From Psettodes erumei (taxonomy: Eukaryota; Chordata; Actinopteri; Pleuronectiformes; Psettodidae), in NCBI GenBank assembly GCA_016785225.1, contig JAFBJZ010000411.1, positions 1,540,001 to 1,604,000 of the forward strand: a DNA stretch of 64,000 nucleotides, read 5' to 3'. The first letter of the stretch is position 1, and each line of letters begins with the position of its first letter. The notes under the pieces were generated by a model, which had not been told where the DNA came from, did not search any database, and saw only the letters and a program-made list of their open reading frames with translations. Of this stretch, positions 14,401-25,700 are shown piece after piece. Both the position numbers and the translations under genes were made by a program.

Positions 14401-17400
14401 TCTGATTCGAAAGCAGCAAGCACACAAGCCAAAAAAATGAAACAATATTTAGCAGTTTACATGCACTATCCAATTACCGTGCCACACATTGTTCCGACAT
14501 GTTGCACTATGATTGGATGAGTGATGCGGGTGAATGGGGAGGGGGGCGGGTGGTTTGGGCAGCACTCAGGAGAGGAGTACAGAAATGGAGAAAGCTCACC
14601 AGTGCATTAGGGACAGCACGGTGCAATTCGTTCCATTGGGCAGCACTTCAAAGAGGAAGAGGAGGGGGATAATCCCCCCCAACATTAGCGCCTGGAATCT
14701 TCCACCACCAACAACATGCGCACACGCACACACACACACAGACACACACATTTATTCATAAAAGCCGCAGGCTGGAGGGTTCAGTCGTGGGGTCTGATTG
14801 GGTTGGGGTCTGGGGATGACGGGATGGAGGGATGGAGGGGATTTTTCAATTTGCCAGCAAATCAGAGATGATTGAAATACTCTCTCGTGCACAGATGCAC
14901 ACACTCGCCCTGTCACAAACACAATGCCATACATACAACAGGCATCCATCTCCACAGAGAAGACCTCATGCTTGAACCCAGAGAGGAAAAGAAAAAAAAA
15001 TGGGCAGAACATTGGCTCACAAGGCTGGATGGATCTCAAATATAGAAATATGGGTTAACTATATGGGTCAGCAATCAGCAGTCCGGCTCTCGGTTTCTTA
15101 CAGGTGGGTAAATCCATTATATGTGTGAGAAAGAGAGGCAGAGATCAGGAGAGAGAAAATAAAGCATGAAAAGAGGGGGGCGCAAACAGGAGGAAAGTGA
15201 AGGAGACAGATGAAGAGAAAGAGAGCTTGTTTATTGACAGACACTAGCATCAGTGGCAGCGAGCTGTCTTCGGCCAATACGTGACCAATCGGTGATCAAT
15301 CCTCCTCAGGGGAGACCTGTCCATAGCAGACACAATCAGTCCTCCTTCCCCTGTGAAAGGTTCGAGTGCTGTTAGAGAGGAACGCTGCTCGATTTGGCTG
15401 TCAACAACTAGTTATAATCCTCTCGGTTCAAACTGCCTCTGAATATTGTGTCGTCACTCACTGATGACACAGTCTCACTGTGGATATAGTATCGCTCCGT
15501 GGGTATGTTTGACCATTGGCCTTGTGTCTCACTCCCGTTCCTTTTCTGGCCTGTCACCATTTTCACAATCCCCTTTGCTACAGGAAACAGCAGCAACCTC
15601 TGTGCCTGCAACCTACAAGCCGTAAATGGCAAGACTGTGGAACCATCTGGAACAAATGTCACCACATTTTGATCTGCAACCACCTTCAGGCCAATAAGGG
15701 CTGCTCCGAAAAGGCCTCAACATAGGTGTGAGATGCTAAGCTCTACTTCTGGACAAAATCCAGCAGGTAGTTATGCGAGTATATTATTCTGTGTATAGTG
15801 GCTGAGAGTGCTGCAGCTTTAGAAAAAACATGCAAATGGACAACATTAGCAAAAAAGGATCTTTCAAAACAACTTCACTTTTTTCCTCCTCCTCAGCTGT
15901 AAATAACACTTTCACAAACTTGACAGCCCATCTGCTGCTTACAGGAAGGAAAATGCAGAAACTCTCAAAATTGTACACAACACTGCCAAAGTTTCCACGA
16001 GACACAATATCATTGGAGACATTCGCTATACACCTCGCATCTGTCCCATATCAACACACATTTACGAGCAGTCGAGTGCCTTCTTGTTGTTTTGTTTCTT
16101 GTCAGAGCCAACAGTGCCTTAGAGCCGTTACAACCACAAGTGTCAGCCAGGCAGTTCTGGGTGGAGAAAGATATCTCAAAGCAACTGAAAATTTAACATC
16201 CGACGATTGATATCTACTTTGTCAATGCTGCAACTGAATTATTGGCCTCATTTTCTAGATTAGGTGACCACCACCTGTCTGACTGACTGTACTGTTTGGA
16301 TGTGAATAATCCAACATGGACATCGGGTGTGCTTTTTCAGACGCTGGACACAAGAGCCTGTCACCTTTAGGCGCACATGTGGACACTAGGTAGAGTGTTC
16401 ATCAGTTCAGACACTTCTCTTACTTGAGCACATATGATTCCTACAGGTTTTGTCAAAATATGAAATGTCTGAGAGACTGGCAAACAGGATAATCATCTAC
16501 CATTATGGTGCTTTACATATTGCCACAACAATGCTGAATAAAATGTTAATGCTCTTCTTTTCTCCTCTTTATCTTCAATTGTTTTACCTTTTATTGATGT
16601 GATCAACTGAGTAAACCTTTTGAGAGCTGAAGTGGTATGGTCCACTTCTACAACACACACATCAATAATGGGCGGTCTGGAGGGAGCAGAGTTATGGAGT
16701 CCACAAATACACTGACTGGTCAGGAGGTTAGCAAGGCCTGCAGCAATCAATAAACCCTGACCACTAGAGACCACTGTGGTATGGCTACAGTTACACAAGT
16801 CTATAGGAAGCAAAACACCCTCATGGAGTACTGTTTCCATCACAGAAAATACTATAGTGAAAGAAATTTGCACAAACTCATGTAAACCTACTTAGCTCTA
16901 TTCATTATTTTGTCTGCACCAATAAAGAGTGTTGTGCGTACATAAGGACAAAACAAGCAGATTAATGAACTTTCATTTTGGATTATGAATTGGATCAGCC
17001 ATTTGTAAACTGTTACTCTGTCAAGAGGGGAGAAATTGTTATCAAAAAGCCAAATGAACCCTGTGGCAAACAGGGCAAAGCACTGGTCTAATCAGATCTT
17101 CTAAAGTCCACTGATTTGGTTTTACCTGCTGCAATTGAATGGAAAACAAATGAGCAATTAAAATATGTCCTCTAATTATTTCCTGTGTATTTCTTTCTTT
17201 TGATTTTTTTTTACAGGATAGTGGATCATTTGGTTGCCAAACAACCACCTAATTGTCCTACTGTGAGCAAAAAATTAATTCAACCAAGCTGAACCTAACC
17301 ACGGCAAGCCAACTGCTCTGTATCAAATCACATGCCAAAGAAATGAAGGAAAGAAGTATTTAGGACACCAGATTATTTGGTTTATCTTACAGTCTGCTGA

Positions 17401-18159
17401 AAGAAAACACATCTAAAGTGGTCGTTAAGAGGGTTTGTGGCGGAAACTTTTTCAACACTGATTCTTTTTTGTAGATTTAGTATCAGAGAGTAAGTGAATA
17501 CTATAGGATACCACGTTTTTTAGATTGCGGTTATGATATAAGACATTTGTCCAAACACTGAGAAGAAACGTAGCAGTCTTGCCGCCTGCCCTTGGCAAAC
17601 CAGAGTTAACTGTATCCCCCTAAATCTAGGTTGCAGTAGATGCTTTTCGCTGCAGGCTGTCATTCAGATTCTGTAGGGTAGACTACGGGGTCAGAAAAAG
17701 GTTTTGAGAGCGTTGCAGCGGTGAATGCCAATCAACTATCAGAGCACTGCGAACATGAGCCCGGAGTGAGGTTATGGGCAATGGCAGAACCAATCCGAGA
17801 AACCCAGCAAGGAAATTTACATAGTGGTTAGCATTCAGCTGCCAAGTGCGAGCGATGATACTGAAGGCAGTGGGAAAATACATCACCGCTCTTACTGGCC
17901 TGCTGAGCTGTGCTCACTACAGTTCAGGTTTAGGCTGAGACACTGGGTGAAGGGTCATTATTCATTTAATACCTGATGTGGAACGTTTTCTCTGTTCACA
18001 GCTCTAGAAAACAGCTGAATCAAAGCTTGTTAAGTGTTTTTTTCTCATCTCATCTAACTTTTCTCCCAAAAACAACATATAATTTCAAGTTAGAGGTGAA
18101 CAACTACTATAATGGTTGAAACATCGCAAGGTTTAGATCAGACAGGATATTCCTTCCAT

Positions 18160-18179
18160 GGACCTCAAGTTTGAGGTCC
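18160..18179. other. Near-perfect palindrome
   Basis: GGACCTCAA-GT-TTGAGGTCC: 9-base arms with a 2-base centre, in the intron downstream of exon G. AGGTC-like half sites appear in inverted orientation, which could also be chance. Confidence 0.6.
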
Positions 18180-19034
18180 CTCAACAGAAATATGGAGTCC
18201 CTTGGCAGCGCCCTCTCTGGGACCCATCCTAAGACTCATGACCTGCACTTGTTCAACCATTACCATCTTTTTTCTCTTAAGAACTACAACACCACAATGC
18301 TCAGCAGGGGGCTCAGAAATATCCCTAAACATACCCTGAGTCTATAAAAAAAAATCCAGCCCCAACTATATCTAGTTGATACCACTCCACCTCCCCATGC
18401 TATTCTCCTCTGGAGGTAACTTTTCATATCCCAAGAGACATATTCTATTTCTGTGCTTTGGGTCACCTGAGATTAAAATTGAGGTCTGTCTGTCCCAAAA
18501 TCCAAGGCAGAGAAACTGAAACCACCCCTGATGATTTCATCAAGAAAACAGGTCTGACAAAATTCTGCTGAATGCCCTGTGTTGCCTGGCTTTCACATAC
18601 ACAGTATAAACCAGAATATACAAATGATTTCTGTGTGCTAGGTGGATTTTCACTTTAATTTTCAACACAGGGCTATCATTCAATCACTCATTATGTCATG
18701 CAGCCTTTTCATTATGCCTTCACCCTTCTGGCTATTCATTCATTTAAAATTATTATTCATGAAAAAAAATTAAATTTAAATGATACTGTCAATGATCTTT
18801 TTAATTAACATTCAGAAAAATGTAAATTACCCCTTATATATCAGCAATACTTGCTGGATTAATGACTGAGCATGTACACAGGCATGTATAAGCACAAATG
18901 CGCGCACACAGATTTATACATAGTGAAAAAATTACCTTCAGTCTGAGTAATGCACTGCATAAACGAACAAGTTGAGCTGGCTTTATACCAAACACACACA
19001 TTTACACACACTCCCACACAAGTCTCTTACTCAC

Positions 19035-19199
19035 CCTCTCCAGGTCTTGTCGGAGGTGTGTGAAGAGTTTGAGGCGTCTGTAGAGGACGTCCTGCTCCTG
19101 CTGGGCCAGGTTGTCCACCTCATCCCTCTTTAAGGTCACCAGAGGTCGATTAAAGTTGGCCTTCCTCTTCAACTTCCAGAACTGATACAGAAAGTCCAC
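19035..19199 (-). CDS. jade2: jade2 internal exon G: second EPL-like region
   Basis: 165 bp, 55 codons, phase 0 at both ends; acceptor CTTCAAG after a T-rich tract, donor GTGAGT. It reads VDFLYQFWKLKRKANFNRPL, then RDEVDNLAQQEQDVLYRRL, then KLFTHLRQDLER. The FWKLKRKAN element and the predicted helix LAQQEQDVLYRRLKLFTHLRQDLER match the conserved region after PHD2 in JADE proteins, related to the domain II helix of EPL1/BRPF scaffolds. Family members continue with a segment containing VRNLCYMVTRRE. I looked for it in the sequence to the left and did not find it, so the next exon is probably beyond base 1. Confidence 0.95.
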
Positions 19200-20098
19200 C
19201 TTGAAGAAAAAACAGAACATTCCCAGTTGAAAAAAATAAAATGGGTAATCATAGCATCGTCGCAGTTTTATCTTATCTGAAATCTCTTAATCCAGTGTGG
19301 ATTATATGTTGTGCATGATTTGTTTTTTCTTCTGACAGAACAATTACACAGATATGTGTAATTGTTCTATTAAAGCTTGCTAACAAGCTTTGTTTCCTCT
19401 AGAAATAAAAGCTCTTGCCTGCAGCAGCAACCATGTCAGAGACAAAAGCAGAGCATTAATTTCACGTGTCCTAAACAAATCACTGTCACTCATCAGACAG
19501 TTTACCTGTGAGAAGGGAGCACTTTATTTGATGCACTAGTTAGCTCCAAATCCAACTCATCAATACCTGTGCTGAATGAGTGCTCAAGTGCTCATCAACA
19601 ATGGCCATGGCCACATTCCCATTAGAGTAGATGGGAAAATATATGTGAGAGTGTCTGCATATCCATCCAGATCCATACCCTTACACACAAAAATCTAGTT
19701 TTGTCAGATCAGGCGAAGTTCACTGCTGACCAAAAGAAGCTTCAAGCTTTTTGTTCCGGACAGAACCTGAACTTTCCATCTACCCCAGTGGTCAATAAAC
19801 TGTGTGCTCTGACATGCCCTGCTGGATGGTTCTGTTGTACTGAACAGCAGGCTTGCTGCCAGTTTGAACGGGTGTATGCCATTCTGACCTCTCTCATTAG
19901 AGAGCTTTTTTCACCCACTCAACCTGTTGCCCCCATGAGTGCTTTATATTTTACTTGCTCTCTATGTTTTATTTATACCTGAGCCACTGTCTGGAGGAGT
20001 GACTTCTTTATAGTACACCTGGAGGTTAGAGGGACTGACTTGTGTATAGTATCATGTCTTATTTCATATGATAGATCACAGCATCTCAGTTAACGTAC
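19200..20098 (-). other. jade2: jade2 intron F-G, 899 bp
   Basis: Short intron with donor GTACGT and acceptor CTTCAAG, phase 0. It contains two perfect hairpins side by side at 19337-19368 and 19372-19391 (listed separately), about 140-170 bases upstream of exon G in transcript direction. No other feature is visible. Confidence 0.9.
19337..19391. other. Two adjacent perfect hairpins in a short intron
   Basis: Arms AGAACAATTACAC (19337-19349) and GTGTAATTGTTCT (19356-19368) with a 6-base loop. Three bases on, AAAGCTTG (19372-19379) and CAAGCTTT (19384-19391) pair with a 4-base loop. They sit 138 bases from the acceptor of exon G. Confidence 0.85.
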
Positions 20099-20590
20099 CT
20101 GGGAGACAGGCAGCCCCAGATTTTCAGCCACCTCCCTTGGGTCTACCAGTCGGTAAAACTCATCCTCCAGCTCCTGGAGCTTCTGTTTCCTCTGGCTCAC
20201 TTTCTCTCTCTCCAGCTGGTCCCGCTCAGCTCGCTCTGACGCTGACACCGAAAGCGGGAACGTCACCGACCTCTGCTCTGGGTCACTGCTGCCGTTTGGT
20301 TGGTGCTGCTGGTCCGACCGGAGCTCAGAACCTGCGGTGGCCCAGTCGGGTCGCACTGTGCCGTGCGTTCCGTTGGTGGCGGAAAGGGTGGCGTGGGTGC
20401 CGTTACTCGCACTGGTCAAACTGCCGGTGTTGTTGGTGGATGTGCCACTGTTGCTGGCGGCGCAGCTGTGCTCCAGGCAGAAGGACTTGAAGCGCACCTC
20501 ATCATTCTCGGCCAGGATGGTCCTCATCTCCAGACCATGGTCGAAGGCGCATGTCACATGGAAGGCCACGATGCAGGAGGGCATGGAGCA
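20099..20590 (-). CDS. jade2: jade2 internal exon F: rest of PHD2 plus long Ser/Thr/Asn linker
   Basis: 492 bp, 164 codons, phase 0 at both ends; acceptor CCTCCCAG, donor GTACGT. Residues 1-42 of the exon finish PHD2: CSMPSCIVAFHVTCAF, DHGLEMRTILAENDEV, FKSFCLEHS. The SMPSC and DHGLEMRTILA spellings point to JADE2. Residues 43-133 form a low-complexity linker rich in Ser, Thr, Asn, Gly and Ala. It holds two near-identical SNGTH/TNGTH units, then a charged stretch (ASERAERDQLEREK). The last 31 residues (RKQKLQELEDEFYRLVDP, ending in LPVSQ) return to the conserved JADE sequence leading into the second EPL-like region. As I remember human JADE2, the linker there is about 27 residues, so this copy is much longer. 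Confidence 0.94.
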
Positions 20591-23500
20591 CTGGGAGGGG
20601 AGGACGGAGAAGAAAAACAGACCAAATAAGAGAGGGAATATTAGAAAGGAAAAGGTAAGGTAAGGTAAGGTAAAGGCAAGCATGACGATGCAGAAAAGGA
20701 AGTAGGAAAGTGTTATAGAATGAGATGAGAAGGATAGAGGGAGACATGAAAGAAGAGATGAAGCATAGGAATTATAGGAGAAGAAAGGAGTAATAATGAA
20801 AGGTGAGAAGAGGAAATCTGATTTGAGGGTTAATTCTGTCTCTAGGTTCATTAAAAGTAGATTGAAATGCTTGTTAAAAAAGAAAATCTGTTTTTGTTAT
20901 TATCTTGGAGCCACTCGACTATTATTGTCACTCTCTGAAACACACGGGCGTACACACACACACACACACACAATTTTTTCTTCATTTTCTCAGACACTCT
21001 GTCACAACAATTTGCTTTAAAGTGTCATTTTCGGTCCATTTCTTGTGTTATCAAGGTTCCAATGTAGGGGCAGCAAAGCAGAAAGACAAGCCAAGTCACA
21101 ACAAACATGATTCCTCCATTTCTGCTGACATTTCAGTAACTTGGGATGTGTGTGTATTTGTGTGTGTTTGTGCGTGAGTCTCAGTACTATCCATTACAGG
21201 TCATACGAAGAGCCAGCCTCCCACTGAGTCCCTCCAGGCACGGTGTGATTTTGTGTTTGTGTGAACCCTCGCAGCCGTGTGCTGCTCACTGTGTGCAAGT
21301 TCATGGGCACTTGTGCCATGTGCGTGCATGTGTGTGTGCACGTCGGCCGTTCTTGGGCTTCTCAGGGGAGTTTAGCATCCAAAAGGAGGGCTCTCTTCAG
21401 CGTGTTGTGTATGAGCATTGTGACTAAAACCTGAATGACTGTCTTTCCAACATTTTCACAAATAACCCCCCCCCCTCCCTTTACTGACTCAAATGTTTTC
21501 TTCAAAAGTTTAATTTGAAAACAAGCAACGTACACAGCAGCGCCTTTGCTAACAGTAAACCATGATGAACTCTTACAAATAATGCTTTTAGCTTATTAAA
21601 GACATATAATTGAAGTAGGCAGTTAAGCTTCTCCAGCTCTCATTTTTATTCATAGTATGTTATCTTGTGGCATTATCTTTTAATTGGAACTACTTCCTGC
21701 TAAGGAAATAGGCCTTATGATGAAGCGTTTGACCGGTACCAAGCCTCAGAACATTTCCTAAATTGGCTTATATGATGTGGTGAAAAAAACTGAATATTGT
21801 TTATGGAACTTTAAGGTTCATTATAACCTATTTTAATGGAAATTACCTCAAACTTAAGACTTATTTTGTTGTGCCCTTTTCCTCCTTGCTCCCTGTGACG
21901 CCCTCCAAAAACAACACACTGATTTAGAGCTGAAGTGGGTCATCAGTGCAAGGTAAACCACTCCACAGTTTGAGCATGTCACTCGCATTCGCAACTAAAA
22001 ATAGATGTATGCAAACTGTAAAATGTTTTTGGGAGCAGGTGTGTTAATAGAAAGTACCAACATTACAAAATGAAGCCCAAGCAATTTCCTTTTTTTTTTT
22101 TCGAACACAAAACTTGATGCAACAAAAATGACAATGATGCAGTCACTGTGCACCAGTGTTGTCAGTTGAAGAAAATCACATGATTCACTCGTAAGCTCAG
22201 GTAGAGGTGTCCAGACCATTCATACTGTTTATATTGTATTTAAAGTAAGAATAACGACATAGTTATTAAATAAATACAGTTTGAAGCACAAATAATTAAA
22301 ACTACATATACTTTTTATTGGGTATATTCTGATCCTACTCAACCCTGAGTATTCCCGGAACAGAAGGCATGAACCAATTTTCATATATCTGGCCTTTATG
22401 AGACAGCACTATAGATACATTGTCTCATTAAACATTTTTTGTTAGTCCAAGGTCTACACCCATGACCCATTTTTATCATCAACTTATCAACTACTCTATC
22501 AATCACAAGTGTCAGATAGAGCCTGCTGCAGCCGCTCTCACTTATGTGGGGGGAAAAAGCAAAAGGTTGAACGCAGCACAGAGCTGGTCAGATGCGTTGT
22601 TTCATCTGGCCTTTTCAACCACACCTGTTCTGCTCTGCCAGGGATTCATTCCTAATGTTTTATGAGCACCCACACGGACCACAAGACTTTCTGACTGTTT
22701 TTGTGACAGTGCAAAGATCTTCGCTGGATCAAAAACAAATTAATCATATTCTCTTCAAACCACTAAAAGTTAAACTTCAAACATTTTACCTACTCAAAAA
22801 CTTGCACAGCATTATCTTAACTAGCTGAGCATGTCAACCTATCACGGGAGACTGTCTATGAGCTTTAGCAAGAAACAGAGCAGGCTCGACTTGCTGACCT
22901 TTCCAGTGCACGTTCCTTTGATAAAGCACTAATTAGGAGTCTCCTTACACTTGGAGAACTTGCCAGTTAATCCAAAAGATGAAATGACCCGAGATTTGAA
23001 GAAGTAGCAACTTGACGCACACAATTAAAAGCAGTCTACCAAGGAAGAGCTCATTGCACATCACAGATTTAAATGGTAATACATATGTGTTAAGTATGTG
23101 TAATAAGCTGACCGAGATTCGTCACAAATGTTTAAACAAAGCATGCCAAAAAACTCTCCCGAGGCCTAAATGACAGCTCACAACTAAAGCGTGAATGAAA
23201 AGGCTGAAAATCACGACTGAATGTGTGCTCTTTATTCTATCTCAGACTCCATTGTGCCTAAACCTTACAAGACCAAACATCCTTTCCCCCACATTAAGGC
23301 CTACACAGGACTCCTGCTGTTGGCGGGGAACTGTAGCGCTGCATCTCTACCTTCTGTGCGAGGTGGCAGCTGAGCTGTGTTTGTACAGCCGCCTGCCTCC
23401 AGCTATGGAAAGAGGAGAGAGAGACAGCGAGAGAGAGATGCTGTTCCTGCTCATCTACAGCGTCAATCCCGTGACAGCAAGAACCCTTGCTGTTAAAGCA

Positions 23501-24487
23501 AACAAGCATGTGGACACACTTTCCAATTACACAAGATCATACATCAAGCTTACATACTGTATATACTCTGCATGTACATGTGTACACAGACACACACACA
23601 CACACAGGTGAAACTTAAGGATTTAGGAATCCAGTTCACCTTGAGGGCACTTTTAACGCTGAATGGTGTGCAGGCTAATAGCTGTAAAGTGGGGTTAGCA
23701 GTATGTCAGCAGGGGGTTTGTTTGCATACTCAGCTGCCAGTTAATGTAGTGCCAGGTTAAAACAGATCCACCTGCACCCAGCAGGAGTCTAACAACTACG
23801 ATGCTCCGTGTTGCAGAGAGAGATTTTGTGCATATGTGTGCAGAGATGATATATATACATATATGTATTCTATTTTTTGTGTGTGCCTGTAAGGCTTTAT
23901 CTCAGAATGTGCATCCCATCTATCTTTGCAGGCATATGAGGTTGAACTTTGATGTCATCCCAAAAGTTAATCTTTCGCCATTAAACTTCCCATAACTTCC
24001 CTTAAAAACTTTCAGTGGTTTTCTTCAAAGCTCCACAGCATCGATTCCACACGATGTACAGTATGCATGCAGATGGCACAAGGATTCAGTTAGGAAGGAG
24101 ACGAAGAAGAAAAAGATGGAAAGAGGGAGGAGGAATGAACTGAACTGAGCATCTGCCTGGTTCTTAATAGTGGGCGGCAGCTGTCGGAGTAAAACTCAGG
24201 CACTTACAGAGCCGTAAACAACAGTATGCCTCAAATGAATTGTTGAAATTTTCTGTAGATCACACTAGGAAGATCACAGAAACAACTAATGTACAGATTA
24301 CATCCCTCGTCAACAGGAGGGATATGTGTACAATATCAAAACATGGACAACCCACTGTACTTTACTCATAACATAGCTTGAGCTTGAAAGAGGCTCATGT
24401 TTTTTCTTAATTTTAAGACACTAGCGTTCACTTAATAACATTTTGTCCAGCCAGGCTGATGCAGGGGTGAGCGTGAAGGCATCATAC
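20591..24487 (-). other. jade2: jade2 intron E-F, 3.9 kb
   Basis: Phase-0 intron, donor GTATGA, acceptor CCTCCCAG. It contains a GGTAA pentamer run near 20651-20676, a CA array at 20952-20972, a C-run near 21467, a copy of a dispersed repeat at about 21982-22220, and a CA array near 23588-23606. No coding sequence was recognised. Confidence 0.88.
21982..22220 (+). repeat. Dispersed repeat, copy 2
   Basis: Counterpart of 11251-11445, with AATAGAT, GCAAACTGTAAAATG, GAAAGTACCAACATTACAAA, GAAGCCCAAGCAA and TGATTCACTC. It lies in the 3.9-kb intron between exons E and F. The family is not one I can name. Confidence 0.6.
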
Positions 24488-24604
24488 CTGTATGCAGGTT
24501 CCTGTGTGCTCTCGGCACAGGCTGCAGGACAGAGCCCAGCGGCTGGCGGGGATGTGGGACACCTTGGTAATGGGCTCCATCTTCTCTGGACAGCCTATAC
24601 TCAC
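24488..24604 (-). CDS. jade2: jade2 internal exon E: start of PHD2
   Basis: 117 bp, 39 codons, phase 0 at both ends; acceptor CCCTGTAG, donor GTATGA. The peptide runs VSIGCPEKMEPITKVSHIPA, then SRWALSCSLCREHTGTCIQ. CSLC and the Cys of GTC are the first zinc ligands of the extended PHD2 finger, which continues in exon F. CPEKMEPIT followed by SHIPASRWAL is a hallmark of JADE proteins. CSLC-x-E-x-TGTCIQC resembles JADE2 (JADE1 has a different spelling, from memory). The exon opens with GTGAGT, which also matches a 5' splice donor directly after the acceptor AG. Confidence 0.95.
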
Positions 24605-25664
24605 CTACAGGGAACAAGGAAACATATGCAGATCATGTGTTAATCGATCAGTTACTTGACAGACATGAAATTTATCGAAATTGGGTAATCACTTGGGGCC
24701 CTGAGAGCCCTGCACCCCCACTGGTCATATTTACCACTTTGTGGCCGAAACCATTCAAATTAAAATTGGTAGCTGTAATGCCTGGTAGCACAGTTTATCA
24801 GATTATCAGCCCAAGGTCATGCGTCACCCATCATATATTTAGCAATACATGTTTGGATCAGCATGAGTTTTCATTAGGCAAAAAGATACTGTGCAGCAAA
24901 CCTTCCAGTGAAAGATAATAATGACTTATTGTAGCTTGGATGATAATTACTTGTGTGTCTTCCAGTTTCAAAGCCAAGATTCCAGAATTAGCAAGTCTGT
25001 CCTTGGAGCCAGACCAGGGACACATGTGCTCTTTGGAAAAACAGTATTGTAAAGCCCTGAGTGACTCACTCTCTCTGAGCAGTTAATTCATGACGACTTT
25101 GGCTCCGAAACCTCGCTGCCACCAAATACAACCGTCGCTGACCTGTGCCAACCAGCCATGCAGAATAGAGTGGAGAGCACTCATCACCAAAGTGCCATTT
25201 ATTCCTTCCTTCCTCCACTGCCTATTTCTTTCCAAAAGCCATTCCACCTCTTCCACATTCACTTACACTCAAATTTGTGGCACAGTCCTCTCTTCCTTGT
25301 CCTTCACGCATTAACAAGCCAACGACTGATTTCCGCAGGTCACACCCCTCCCTCTCTTTTTCCACTTGTCGTTCCATCTGATTTTCTTTTCCTCTTCTCA
25401 TCTTCTCATCCACACAACAAGCCCACGGCCTTGCTTCCTCCTGTTATTATCGATGTCTCTTGTACAGCACACTGAGTGGGAGTAAGGGTCAATTTTCACT
25501 CCACTGAAGATGTCGATGGAAAGCACAATTCAGACAATGATGCCACAGCCGTCCGCCGTCAATGTTCGCTTCTTTTTTAACAGCTGATGTGCAAACCGAT
25601 GGACGGCAGAAGGATTTCCAGTTTTTGAACACGCTTGATTGATTGGACTCTCCTCAACCATGAT

Positions 25665-25700
<36 letters not shown>

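Larger units (their letters stand above)
1..19034 (-). other. jade2: jade2 intron downstream of exon G (partial)
   Basis: At least 19 kb of sequence with no exon I can recognise on either strand. It holds CA/GT arrays at 2212-2234, 2412-2433, 7817-7858, 7987-8014, 12038-12057 and 14718-14750. A purine-rich tract lies at about 1985-2150, a pyrimidine-rich tract at about 2735-3010, purine-rich stretches at about 8160-8330 and 15120-15225, and an A-run at 13433-13450. The retroelement, MITE and dispersed-repeat pieces in it are listed separately. Open frames in this stretch are short and look accidental. It is called intron because exon G ends in a good donor and no terminal exon or polyadenylation context was found. 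Confidence 0.75.

Noticed and set aside
20068..20663. Plus-strand frames of 108-140 codons opposite exon F
   Set aside because: They are antisense shadows of the Ser/Thr/Asn-rich jade2 exon, with no independent support.
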